This document shows, piece by piece, positions 34,252-45,871 of a stretch of DNA of 64,000 nucleotides (positions within the stretch are counted from its first letter, which is position 1; every line of letters starts with the position of its first letter). The stretch covers positions 1-64,000 of the forward strand of contig MNCI01010819.1 in NCBI GenBank assembly GCA_015680685.1. Reading direction: 5' to 3'. Origin of the DNA: Gnetum montanum. Taxonomy: Eukaryota > Streptophyta > Gnetopsida > Gnetales > Gnetaceae. The position numbers and the translations under genes are program-made. The notes under the pieces are model-generated. The model did not search any database. It saw nothing but the letters and a program-made list of their open reading frames with translations, and was not told the origin of the DNA.

Positions 34252-36673
34252 ATGGAGTCATCCCCAACCTCTAATGCACGCACCTTCGTAATCCCCACAC
34301 AAGAACAATATAACTATATCTGTGTGAAGATTCAGGCCAACCTTCCTATTGACCACACAGAACAGGAGGCAAAACGAAACTTCGAGCACATATACATGGG
34401 AGGTCATGAATTCATCCCCTTTGTATATGACATCATCCCCCTTTCTAATCCTCATCATAGGCTCATCTCCCAGCTCCTTCTGACAAGGGGCCAAAACACA
34501 CGGCGACCCACTGAGGAGCCCCAAAACCAACATGATGTAGCTAACTTCGAGGCACAATCCGAACCTAAGGATTCATACCACACCCTCAGGCCCCATGCCT
34601 ACATGAACCCATCACTCCATCCTCGCATGGGATAGATGACCACTCACCAAGTGTCAATGAGCACGCAAGAACCAGTACCCCAACAAAGATTACCCACCCC
34701 CATCTCCACCCAGTACATACCCCCCTTGCAAACACATGGGGCCACTTTCACTACATTGGCCCTGCACATCCAGGCTGTCACTTCATAGTTTGTGGCTAGG
34801 CAAGGAACCATACCCCTTATTCAACAACCCACTCACTTCAACGTGCCACCCCACAACCGCAACTCTGAACATTGCTCCACAGCAACAAATGACAACCCAA
34901 CAACCCCCCCAACCAACTAATCTGCCTACCACTCAAGAGTGGGCAGAAGCCAAACAAATGATGCAAGCATTAGCAAATGAGGTAAAGCAACTCAAAGCTG
35001 ACAACACTGAACAAGTTAAAGTATTGGATTTCTACCGCGACGATCCAACTAGCTCTTCAGTGCCACCGTTAGCCTTGCCCAAGGGAATCATACTCCCACA
35101 GCTGACCAAATACAATGGGAAGGGAGATCCGAATGCTCACATAGTCACGTTTCGATCAGAAACTCTATTGCTTCAAGCTTGGCCCCACGCAATCTTGCGT
35201 GTGTTTGCTATGTCCTTAACGAGCGTAGCCTTAGACTGGTACCGAGCCTTACCTCGTAACTCCATATCCTCTCTCGAGGATCTGTTACATCAGTTCATTA
35301 CCCAATTTAAGTACAACCTCAAGCTTGAAGCTACACTAGACAGTCTGATACAGGTGAAACAAGCACCACTTGAGCCTGTGCAAAAGTTCATCCAACGATG
35401 GAGTGCAGCCCTTAACGAACTTCATGAGCCCATCCCTGAAAAGTATTTGCTTATGATTCTGAAGGGAGCCGTGAATGACTTCATTAAGTCAAAACTATAC
35501 TACCTAAGCGTTCAAACGTTGAGCCAAGCATTCACACAGATCAAGAACATTGAACAAGCTACGCAAACTAGCAATGACCCCACCTATGTGGCTTACAAGA
35601 ACCAACACATTGCCAAACAACAAACAACAATAGAAACTATAGTCGCAAGCACAAAAATAACAAACACCAATACCAACCCGCTTGCAACAACAGGGGCCAC
35701 CTTAAGGTCCAATTTTCAATGCAAGGATCGCTCTAAGTACACATCGCTACCTGTGTGACCTTCGGAACTACTAGAGCACCTCCTTAAAGCCGGGCAAATC
35801 CAATACAAACACGTAGCACAGAATGCTCGCCGTTGACATTACAGGTATTGCGAGTTACTGAGGAACCCCACCTTAGCAGCACCAAATGAGCCCCCGGTTC
35901 TATGACATTTCAAGTTAGACCAATTCTATCACTACCACCAAATGTCCGGTCACAATACCGACACCTGTCGTGCATTAAAGGATGATCTACAAGCAATGAT
36001 AGAACGGGGCCAACTAAACATCAACACCCTGAATCAACCGAGCACAGACGATGCCCCCTATGTCATAAACTCCATTGGCATAGATAGTAAGCCTAAACCT
36101 GTGTGGCAACCTTTTGTGATCCATGTGCCTCCTAGCAAGGCAACAATCCCCTCCACCTCCATGAGCAAGGGGCCTCCCATCGTCATCAAGGTGCCACCTA
36201 GAGCACCGAAGACACCTTTTGTGGTCAAAGTACCAACATAGATGTCCGCTAAGATGTTAAACTGGCACAATTCACCAATGACAACCGCAAAGAAACCTTT
36301 CATTATCAAGGTGCCACAACAGGCTAGTCAAACAACAACAACACCACCTAAACTCCCATTTGTCATAAAAGTGCCACTACGCGATGGCCCCTCACTTACC
36401 CTAAGCCCAACCATAGGAAACGTCTCAACCTCTCCTCCCTCAAGAGTCAACCTTGCCAACAACATGGATAAGCCTACCAAATGGCAGCAGAAGAGGACAA
36501 ACAAACAACGAACAATACCCATAGCTGAAACAAAGGACACACCTAATATACAACAACTGAACACTGGGGGCCCTACCTCTAATCCCAAACAAACCAGGCC
36601 CAAGCCCTCAACCGATATAGAGGCAACCAACACAACGGCAGACAACACAAACTTTGTAGCTACACTAGCCTAG
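34252..36673 (+). pseudogene. gag: gag of Z
   Basis: It starts MESSPTSNARTF. The N-terminal domain has QEQYNYICVKIQANLP, alignable to H1 gag. After a stop and frame change (34635/34736) the capsid core follows (35030-35540): LTKYNGKGDPNAHIVTF, LDWYRALPRNSISSLEDLL, FKYNLKLEATLD, KFIQRWSAALNELHEP, LKGAVNDFIKSKLYYL. An NFQCKDRSKY segment and a zinc-knuckle-like HQMSGHNTDTC come next, then repeated PP(F/I)V(I/V)KVP motifs to 36670. In-frame TGA codons at 35756, 35836 and 35904 break an otherwise continuous frame. It forms virus-like particles in active relatives. Confidence 0.85.
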
Positions 36674-37623
36674 GTGAAACAAATGCTCAAACAAAAGAAC
36701 ACAACCATGAGCTTGTACGATTTGGTCATGACATCATCGGCTCATTGCGAAGCCTTAGTGCAAACGTTAGCATCCATTCCTGTTACAAAGGACATTCCTA
36801 CTCACCTGGAATCCATCCGTGCAACAATTTCACAACACACACCACAAGGATTGGGTTCAAACACCTTAGCCTTTCGTGATGATGCAGTTAAATGTAACCA
36901 TGAACGAGGGAAAGTAACAATAGCTCCATTATCGATTAGTGTACGTGTTGGGCAATGTACCATTCACAGAGTGCACGTTGATGATGGTGTGGCAACAAAG
37001 GTAGTTCTATACTCCATCATCGACAAACTAGGCATGGCAGATGAGATCATGCCAACAGAAACCATGTGTTTAAAATCTTTCAATGGATCATGTGTCACAG
37101 TTAAGGGCACAATCAACTTAGCCTTTGTGGTAGGAGAACAATTCCCCACCAACGCGGAATTCACTGTCATAGAAGAGATGCCTAGTTTCAACATGATTCT
37201 TGGTAGACCTTGGCTAGCACAACAATGAGCCATTTCCTCACCGATAAATCAAGAAATCTGCCTTCCATACGAAGGTGGACAAGTCATTATACATGGCGAC
37301 AACACTCCCTTTCAAGCTGACCACAACATAGACATGTCACAGGTCTTGAGAGAGGAGCCTCTTGAAGCAACACCCACAAGAACAAACACAACACCTAGAG
37401 CTAAAAGACCCAAACGAGGGGTAAAAACTAAAAGCCTCCCAGAGCAAACTAGCACGCCTCTTATACCATGTCTGACTAAGAAACAACCGCATAATCAAGA
37501 CTCCCCTGTGGCCAAAGACACGTCTAATCCCCGCCCACTCTTCACCTTTGTTTGTTGTGCATATGTCACCTTAGTTTGTATTGTATTAGCTTACGTGTTC
37601 TCTCATGGCCCGAAAAGGCCCTA
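36674..37623 (+). pseudogene. Aspartic protease and tail of Z
   Basis: The reading frame at 36674-37228 holds the protease: LAFRDDAVKCNHERGKVT, active-site VHVDDGVATKVVLYSII, LKSFNGSCVTVKGTINLAF, and ILGRPWLAQQ before a stop at 37226. The usual D-T/S-G is D-D-G here, as in E1 and element II, so this may be a lineage trait and not damage. A linker (CLPYEGGQVIIHGDN, 37260) and a basic open segment (37334-37623, RAKRPKRGVKTK) ending in a hydrophobic stretch (CCAYVTLVCIVLAYVF) follow. The length of the open frame suggests modest decay. Confidence 0.7.
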
Positions 37624-39193
37624 AACTAAACCATGGCCCGAAAAGGCCTTAAACTACCACCGTTTCACATTATCTTCTATTTATTGGTGCATTTCAATTC
37701 ATGTTTTCTACAGTTTCTATTTAATATTGTTTTCTCTAGTAGCTTTTGTTTACAGGATCATACAGATGCACACCCATGCATCCACACAGAGCAGTCCTAG
37801 CATCATGACTTAAAACTGATACCACAGAATGTCCTGGCGTCATGACAGTAAACCGACATCACAGAGCTCTATCTAACATGACACTAAACTATCACATTCA
37901 TTCACCAGAGTCTGCTAAGACTATAAACTGGTTTGCCTCATCACGGTCCGCCAAGACTAGAAACTGGCAATGTACCGTCCGCTACGACGATAAACTGGCA
38001 ACGTCCAACGGGTTATGACGTAAAACTAACCCACTATAGTCTGCCAAGACTATAAATTGTCTAGATCATTTCTGGCACATTCATCTGCAGCTGTAATTCA
38101 TGACATTTCTTCATCAATGCCTACTGCATCATTCATCACACTGGCTCTGACAACACTATTGCTGCCCATTTTGTTTGCCTTAAGTTTCACATGGTGCCTC
38201 CATTTGCATCAGTCACATTCATGTCTGAAGTGTTCACTAACTCATTCACTTGTGGTTTTCTTGTCTTCTTCGAGTTGTGTTTGCAGGATGACACCCAGTG
38301 GTGCTCATACATCGATACACTTCATCACGGTGACAAGGTGTCACATTGTTTCTGACACACGCAACTAGGTTAATCAATATGTTCAAAAGTACATTCCCCA
38401 TTCCCAATACATTCTCTATTTCCCCAACACTCTTATTCCCTTTTCTACCTGGTTACAGTTCCCAGATACACCCAGTACACCCCAAAAATTTGAGCACATT
38501 GTTACACGCTGTGACACTCTCAAGCAACTGCAACACACAATATGGCACATGAGCATGAGTGAAAAACTGAAAGAAAGCTCTTTCCAAAAAAAGAGATAAA
38601 ACACAAGAAAAAAGAAAAAAAAAGCAAAGAAAAAGAAAACAGCAAAGAGCAAAGAGAAAAATGAACCACAAACCCTTGGCACTTCCCATAAGCCTCAGGC
38701 GAGAAGGCAGTTGTCTTGGAAACAAACACTCATGTCTCAAAAGCTCAAGTAACATCTCATTGTGCAGCTTTGGCTCTCCACCAACAGGTTTTCTTTAACA
38801 CCAAATAAAGGGCCTGTTCCTCCAGAGAACGTAACCCACCATCGCATGGCCAACAAGTCCTCTTAAACACTAAACAAGAGTCTTGTTCCGCCAAAGGATG
38901 CACATCTCATGCCTTGATTCCAAGTCTGCTAAACAATGGCTATTAACAAAGATCAGCATGACCCATATACACACCAGAGCATCCCCTTTACCATGCATAA
39001 TCCCTTGATCAGGTCCCAATCCCAACAATTTTCATTTCCCTATCCAGCTACAAACTTCATTTCCCCAATCCCATGTACTACTGAACACGGTGCGATGACA
39101 TCTGGCTAAGTGTTGAAGGAAAATGCTACCAAGTTGCTTGTGGTGTTTTGTACTTCTTTGTTGACACTTCTCGGATCGATTCCTCCAAGCATC
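37624..39193 (+). repeat. Z 3' untranslated region with minisatellite
   Basis: Repeats of ATGGCCCGAAAAGGCC (37598-37665) precede a diverged array (37780-38065) with core ATAAACTGGCAA, the counterpart of the H1/H2 array. A short copy of the peptide RYDDKLA is encoded near 37985. 38066-39193 has no recognisable coding sequence. It holds an A-rich stretch near 38590-38650. Confidence 0.65.
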
Positions 39194-39209
39194 AACAAAG
39201 AGGGGCCAA
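39194..39209 (+). other. Polypurine tract of Z
   Basis: AACAAAGAGGGGCCAA lies directly before the 3' LTR. Confidence 0.9.
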
Positions 39210-41342
39210 TGAAACACTACAAAAATTTGGACCCAGCACTTTCAGACAAGAATCAAGCTAAGTCATGATACTTCCCAACATGACCAAAACTTGTGAACCT
39301 CAAAAATAGCATCAAACAGAGCATATTTGAATAAGAGAGAGTTACTTGGGACCCACAGGTGACTACATCAACATCCAGAATCAAGAATTTCAAGTTTTGG
39401 GTTCAAAATACTTGGTTTTGACCAAGTATACTTTGGGCACACCTTGGTGTACGCAGGCCAGCGTATAGCCCAGCGTACAGCAACTTTTGGGCCCCAAAAA
39501 TGAGTCAAAACATGCCAGAACTGAGCTTTTGGACCCCCTAGGACCTTCCCCAGGGTTCCTAGTAGTTCTCAGGCACTTGAAAATCAAATTTTGGGCTCCA
39601 AATGATGGTCTTTCATTCCTGTACGCCCAGCGTATACGCCCAAGGTGTAGCCAACGTAGAGAGATTTTCGGGCCCCAAAAATGCATCAAAACATGTCAGA
39701 ACTAAGTGTTTGGACCCCCTAAGACCTTCCCCAGGGTCCCTAACAGCTCTCAGGCACTTGAAAATCAAATTTTGAGCTCCAAATGATGGTCTTTCATTCC
39801 TGTACGCCCAGCATATACGCCCAGGGTGCAGCCAACGTAGAGAGACTTTTGGGCCCCAAAAATGCATCAAAACATGCCATAACTGAGCGTTTGGACCCCC
39901 TAGGACCTTCCCCAGGGTCCCTAGCAGCTCTCAGGCACTTGAAAATCAAATTTTGGGCTCCAAATGATGGTCTTTCATTCCTGTACGCCCAGCATATACG
40001 CCCAGGGTGCAGCCAACGTAGAGAGACTTTCGGGCCCCAAAAATGCATCAAAACATGCCAAAACTGAGCGCCTGAACCCCCTAGGACCTTCCCCAGGGTC
40101 CCCAGTAGCTCTCAAGCACTTGAAAATCAAATTTTAGGCTCCAAATTATGGTCTTTCATTCCTCTACGCCCAGCGTATACGCCCAGGGTGCAGCCATCAT
40201 AGAGAGACTTTTGGGCCCCAAAAATGCATCAAAACATGCCAAAACTAAGCATCTGGACCCCCCAGGACCTTCCCCAGGGTCCCCAATAGCTCTCAGGCAC
40301 AGGGGGGGCAAATTTTGGGCTCCAAATAATGGTCTTTCATTCCTGTACGCCCAGCATATACGCCTAGGGTGTAGCCAGCGTAGAGAGACTTTCGGGCCCC
40401 AGAAATGAGTCAGAACATGCCAGAACTAAGCATTTGGACCCCCCAGGACCTTCCCTAGGGTTCCCAGTAGCTCTTGGGCACCAAAAAATCAATTTTTGAC
40501 CTTAAAATGAAGCATTTTCATGTGTATATGCTGGGTACATTTTTGGTGTACGCTGGCATGCTATACGCTTACGCTGGCATCCTCTACGCTTATGCTGGCA
40601 TCCTCTACGCTTACACTGGCATCCTGTATGCTGGCATGCTGTACGCTGACATCCTGTACGCTGGCATCCTGTATGCTATCCAGTTGTAACATATCTTGCA
40701 CCCGGTCAACGCGCCACGTGTCTCCCAACCTGAGTCCACCGTCAAAACGCTGTATAAAACCCCAATTTTTCACTAAATCCAGGATGGTTGGCAAATTCCC
40801 ATAGCACACCAGAGAATAGAGATGCTGAGAACCAGAGCTCAAAACCTTTTATGCTAGACAACCCTGTACGCTGAGCATACAGCCTCTACACTGTGCTTAC
40901 AGTGTGAACCAGCCGCAATCATCCCTGCACCCACCGGGGCTTTCATCCGCCTTGTGTTCCACTCACAACTACATTTGACCAGTGCATGTACTTTCATTCT
41001 GTAATGCCATTGTTACATTTTCTTCCCATAATCGTTTACATTTTACATTAATTGTTGTACGTATTCTGTTTACGCCTATTTACGTTTACGCTCTGTTTGC
41101 ATTGGTTACACTGTTTACGCTCTGTTTACGCCCACTACGTCGTTTACGTATAACCCAGCGTATAACACTTCGGTGTACGTTCGGGGAAATCCTTGTCTGA
41201 TCCACATGCGAACCACCCAAGGTACTCTGCCTTCGTGCATTCTAGCTCATCCTCAGGCGAAGGCAGGGTCTTTTGTGCCCGCCCTGCGATCCCACAGTCT
41301 CTGTTTCCTTCCAGCCGGAGACTGACGATTTTAGGCGGTACA
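39210..41342 (+). repeat. 3' LTR of Z
   Basis: It is 2133 bp, longer than the 5' LTR by about two 181-bp units. It has six unit starts (near 39543, 39726, 39905, 40086, 40267, 40447), short TACGCTGGCATCC repeats (40545-40680), a G-box (40715-40720) and TATA (40753-40759). The end ...GGCGGTACA is followed by CCCAG. Outside the array it differs from the 5' LTR at about one base in seventeen by eye. Confidence 0.9.
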
Positions 41343-41347
41343 CCCAG
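41343..41347. repeat. Target-site duplication CCCAG, right copy (Z)
   Basis: It matches 31661-31665. Confidence 0.9.
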
Positions 41348-41993
41348 TAGTTGTATCCACTAGTTGGTCAATACTTGGTAGCGGGAAATTGTCCTTGATT
41401 GTAGCTTTGTTCAAGTCTCGAAAGTCTATGCAGATGCGTATCCCTCCAGTCTTCTTGGGGACAACTACAATGTTAGATACCCAATCTGAGTAATCGACCA
41501 CGCAAATAAAACCAACTTGGTACAATTTAGTGATCTCATCACATACTGCTAGCGTGACTTCTGGCTTAATTTTTTGTGCTTTTTGTTGAATTTCTTTAAT
41601 ATGGGGATCTAGAATTATGTTGTGTTGTATTAGTCTCAGGTCTAGTCCCGGCATATCTTCATATGACCATGCGAACACTGTGACATTATTCTGGAGTGCC
41701 TGTTTGATGTTGTCATGTGCCTTTTGGTCTAGTAAAGAACTAACCTTAAGAGTTTTAGTCTCACCTTTATGCGTAACCATAGAGACCTCATTAAGGGGGT
41801 CTTTGGTTACATCTCCAGCCTCCAGATCTAGCGTGCGCGTCGATTGTTCTGGCTAGTCTAGAGATGTTTCCGACGTGGCTATGGTTACATCATTGAGGGC
41901 AAGGTTAGTTTCTACTAGTGTGGGATCAAATTGTCTAATGATTCCCCCATGTGGGCCTATTAAGGCTAGGGGTGCAGATAAAGTTTCATCCAT
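41348..41993 (-). pseudogene. pol: pol of H1, part 1: start of RT
   Basis: The minus strand starts ATG at 41993 (MDETLSAPLALIGPHGGIIR). One TAG near 41855 precedes the RT N-terminus: VSNIVVVPKKTGGIRICIDF and RDLNKATIKDNFPLPSIDQL, the standard fingers motifs. It ends at the Z insertion and continues at 31660. H2 has the same start codon and context. Just before the ATG lies an LTR fragment (42002-42155) in place of the normal upstream sequence. Confidence 0.85.
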
Positions 41994-42001
41994 TTGCCAA
42001 C

Positions 42002-42155
42002 TGTAACGATGGAAGATGTCGGTAGCTAGAAAATACCAAATAAAAATCCATGTACACGGTCTTAACCATGGATCCGTGCGAGGGCCGTGCTGGAGAAAAC
42101 AAATCCACGGTGCCCTGAACAGTCTTGTTGATCAGACAGGGACTTACTCAATCAG
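42002..42155 (-). repeat. 154-bp LTR 3'-end fragment between gag and pol of H1
   Basis: It matches A2 at 44265 closely (TGTAACGA start, GATCCGTGCGAGGG, CAGGGACTTACTCAATCAG). It abuts the pol start on one side and truncated gag on the other. Protease, zinc knuckle and any antisense gene are missing here. A deletion or recombination scar is likely. Confidence 0.75.
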
Positions 42156-44003
42156 CCAGCACAGCTACCGTCATTGTTGTTGCTTTACCCTTGTCCTTAC
42201 CCTTATTATTAGCATTTTTATAGGCTACATACGTCGGGTCTTTGCTAGCCTCTGCAGCATCCTGGATTCTCTTAGTTTGGGCAAAAGCCTGACTCAAGGA
42301 GCTAGGGGCAAGGTAATACAGTTTAGACTTGATGAAGTCGTTAACTGCTCCTTTGAAAATAGCCAGCAGATGGGCTTCCGCAATAGGCTCACAAATTTCG
42401 TTCAAAGTAGCGCTCCATCACTGTATAAACCTCTGGACCGGTTCAAGTGGATCTTGCTTAACTCCCATAAGTTGGTCTAGCGTGACTTCTGGCTTTAAAT
42501 TTTACTTAAAGCGAGTCACGAATTGTGTTAGGAGCTCTTCCAAGGTTGAGATGGAAGAGCGAGGAAGTGCTCGATACCAGTCCAAGGCTTTACCCGCCAG
42601 AGACATTGCAAAGACATGGATGATTGTATGAGGCCACTGCTGCAATAACAAGGATTTGGACCTGAAGGTAACCAGGTGAGCATTGGGATCTCCTTCCCCA
42701 TTATATTTAGTAAAATGGGGTAACAACATCCTCGGGGGCAACAACAGCATAGGAACTGCTAGACTGATGGGATCATCCTGATAGAAATCCATGAATTGTA
42801 TGGTGTCAGAGCCAGCAGCTTTAAGGCGTTTGACTTCCTCAGTGAGGGTCTGAATAAGTAAAAAGGCTTAATCTAGACTTGGTGATGAATAAGCCTGCGC
42901 AGGAGGAACTGGGGGTTGGATAGGAAGGGTTGTGCCAGGCAACAGGAATTGTGCGATGGTTTGGCTAACGGGCGGTGCTACGGGGGCTATCCCCGCGGAT
43001 GGAGCAACCTGTGGAAGCCACCACCCATCGGGTTGAGCAGAGAGATTGGCTGTCACTGAGTGTGTAGGATGGAGATTGTAAGGGTATTGTGGGTTTATTT
43101 GTGGGACATGCATGGTAGGTGCGGCTAAAGGTTGCGCACCGTATAACGCAGATTGATTATGTGAGATGGGCGGGATCCACTGACCAGCTGTAGGCTATTG
43201 AACGGATTGCTGTGATTGAACAGTGGTTGTGATTTGTTGTCTTGCGGTGGGTTGCACCGGATTTTGCACTGGGTGGGTTGTAGGCATGGCATGAGGTTGC
43301 ACTTGGGGGACGAAATAGGGTGCAGTGGACATAGGTACCACCGACGGAATGCTAATTACACGTGCCAATGAGGCACCCCCCCACCCCCCACGTTATTTTG
43401 GGATGGTATTTGCACTTGCAAGACGGATGATTGCGTAGTGGCCTGTGGAATGACAGGAGTGTGGGTTTGAGTGGCCGTGACTGAGTTAAGATGGGCGGCT
43501 TCTCCGGTGAGAGGAAACAGGGGATTTATGTACGTATGGGGGCTAAGAGTATGATATGAATCTGCGTGTTCAGACTGGGCTACGAATTCATCTTCCTCCT
43601 CCTTCCCGTTCTGAGGTTCTAGCATGGACCGCGTAGCCTAACTCCTAGCCATAACCAGTTGGGTCAGGAGTTCATGATAATGTTCAGTTAGGGGGATAAT
43701 GTCGTAAGCAGTAGGGGTGAAATCTTGCCTGCCTCTATGGACCAGCTCAAAATTTCATTTCGCTTCGATCTCGGCTCGGCTAAGAGCAAGTTTTTCCTGG
43801 ATCTTGATGCAAATAAAATTATATTCTTTAGAAGTCACGACGGTGAATACAGGATCCTTACCTTGTAATCTTAAAGAACGGCGCGATGGTCTCTAAGGTC
43901 CTATGGCACCAGAAGCTGATCCGGTGGTAGCGATGGGATTCACGGATGTGGCACCCGAGTCAGTTGCGGTCATGGCAACTGTGGTTGTGTATGCAGAATC
44001 CAT
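42156..44003 (-). pseudogene. gag: gag of H1, 3'-truncated
   Basis: The minus strand starts MDSAYTTTVAMTATDSG at 44003. The N-terminal domain has VTSKEYNFICIKIQEKL. A Gln/Pro-rich region (43300-42870) and the capsid core follow: MDFYQDDPISL, FTKYNGEGDPNAHLVTF, LDWYRALPRSSISTLEELLT, HLLAIFKGAVNDFIKSKLYY, then KGKDKGK near 42190. It stops at the LTR fragment before the zinc knuckle. A few in-frame stops (for example after FVTRFK) are present. It is closely related to Z, E1 and E3 gag. Confidence 0.85.
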
Positions 44004-44239
44004 TGGTCAGATAGATTAATGACAATAAGTGACTGGATCTAAAAAGGTGACGGATAAAGAAGATCACTATTAGGCTTTTTACCTTGCAGGATTCCAAAGG
44101 AATCGTTACTGTGACCGATCTACACCACACGATTTCTCTTTTTTCATAAACTTCCCTAGAGGTATTACGTTTACAGTTTTTAGAGACGCGGGTATAGATC
44201 GCTTACAGGGCTACCCGTAAAAATACGAATTAGATCCTA

Positions 44240-44258
44240 GGCCCTCCTTGTAGCACCA
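44240..44258 (-). other. Primer-binding site of H1
   Basis: The minus strand reads TGGTGCTACAAGGAGGGCC, six bases after the A2 LTR end (...GTCGTTACA then GTTTTC). Confidence 0.8.
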
Positions 44259-44264
44259 GAAAAC

Positions 44265-45871
44265 TGTAACGACGAAAGATGTCGGTAGCTGGAAAATACC
44301 AAATAAAAATCCGTGTACACAATCTTAACCACGGATCCGTGCGAGGGCCGTGCTGGAGAAAACGAATCCGCGGTGCCCTGAATGGTCTTGTCGATCAGAC
44401 AAGGACTTACTCAATCAGTAAATTGATGAATATTATAGATATTTCGTGAAACAATTTGATTCGATGAATCGCAAAAGGAGTAGAAAACAATGTAGATAAA
44501 TTGCAATAACGACAACATCAACGTGACAAGGAGGATTGGATTTAAGAAAAAATGCGCAATTCCAAGATCTGTGCTTTGACCCGAAAACTGGGTATATTGT
44601 ATACAAATTTCCAATGGAAATCTCTACTTATCTTGTGCGAAGCATACACAAAATAACAAGAAAACTGTTTAGCAAGGAGTACAGAATGAAGTTTGGTCTA
44701 CCTCGTAAGCCAAAGATGGAATGCAAGGAAGGTCAAGCCCGGATGTCTATTGATCAACTGTTTCTGATCAATAGATCTTGCCAACCGCACCAGATGATCT
44801 CTCGATCTCTGATCTATTCCCTTTGCCTTTGGTAGTTTCTGCTCAAAGCTTCCAATGATCACCAATGGGGAGAATTGTGTTTTCGCCAAAAAGTGGTGAT
44901 CGCTCCTGCTGCCAATGTTCAAAGATGTCTCCTGTCTCTGCTCAAAGGTGATAACTGCCAAAAGTTGAAGATGCCCGCCCCTTATTTCTTCGCCAACTAG
45001 AGTATTTATAAGTTCGACAACATGTGGAGAAGGCATGGCCCTGATGACACGTGTCTCGAACCTTCAAAATACCATTGACTTGACCAACTTTATGTTGAAA
45101 CTGGCTATGTCACGTCACATTTCTAGGAAAAGGGAAAAGGTACGCCATCAACCACTTCTGCCAAAGCCGCTTCATGATTACGCACAATACACTCATCATC
45201 GTATTGTGCGTGTGAATAGCAGGTGCGTGTTTGGTATTGTTTTGGTTGGTCTTAGGCCGCATTACGCTTGTTTGCGTTGCGTCGTGTGACAGAGCATAAT
45301 AAAGCATGGAAATGGTAGGTTCAGGCTGTTTTACGCTCATTTACGCCGCAAAGCGTAATAAAGCGTGAAAATGATCAACTTGACAATGAGTTACGCTGGT
45401 GTACGCTGCGTAGTGTAACGAGCGTAAAGCAACCAATCTGCAAAAAGAAAGAAGTCACTCTGCTGCGCTTCCTTGGACTTTGACTTTGACTTTCTTGAAG
45501 CTCGTTACGCTGTTTTGCGTAATCGGAGTGTAAACTCAGCCTTGGACAAAAGACTTAGCAGAATATACGACAAGTCACAAATCACGCTGCTTAGGCTTTA
45601 AATTTCATCAAATCTCTCGAAGTAAGTTACCTTCTGATATCGGGCTATGTTAAGCAGAGTTACGCTAAGTGTCACTATGCTATGTTGCGTAATGTAGCGT
45701 AAAGAAAGAAAACACAGTAAGATTGAAATCTGTAAGGAATGTGGAGACTTGACTCTGTGCGCCTCTTTTCCTCGCTTTGCCTTGTTTCTGTCTTCTGAAA
45801 TTTTTTCGTGAACTTTCGCCCAAATCGTGAATCTTCGCCTTAGGCCGATTCGCAATTTCCACGGTGTTTCA
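44265..45871 (-). repeat. LTR A2, shared by H1 (5') and H2 (3')
   Basis: It is 1607 bp, TGAAACACCGTGG...TTCGTCGTTACA on the minus strand, with TATA sequence near 45003-45012. It is about 15% different from A1 near its start by eye, more than A1 is from A3. TTACGCT/AGCGTAA words cluster at 45240-45700. Confidence 0.9.

Larger units (their letters stand above)
31666..41342 (+). mobile_element. Element Z: gag-protease-only LTR retrotransposon
   Basis: The element is complete, with a perfect CCCAG duplication, inserted in the RT gene of H1 between the DTTTG and GHALLSF codons. The 9.7 kb contains 5' LTR, primer site, leader minisatellite, gag, protease, 3' minisatellite, polypurine tract and 3' LTR. 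No RT, RNase H or integrase is seen, so it would need enzymes supplied in trans. H1 and H2-type relatives share the polypurine tract and LTR termini and are candidates. Confidence 0.9.

Noticed and set aside
38416-38755. Phe/Leu/Ser-rich minus-strand ORFs that look like membrane proteins.
   Set aside because: They arise from an A-rich, purine-rich stretch read in antisense, and three frames give the same impression.
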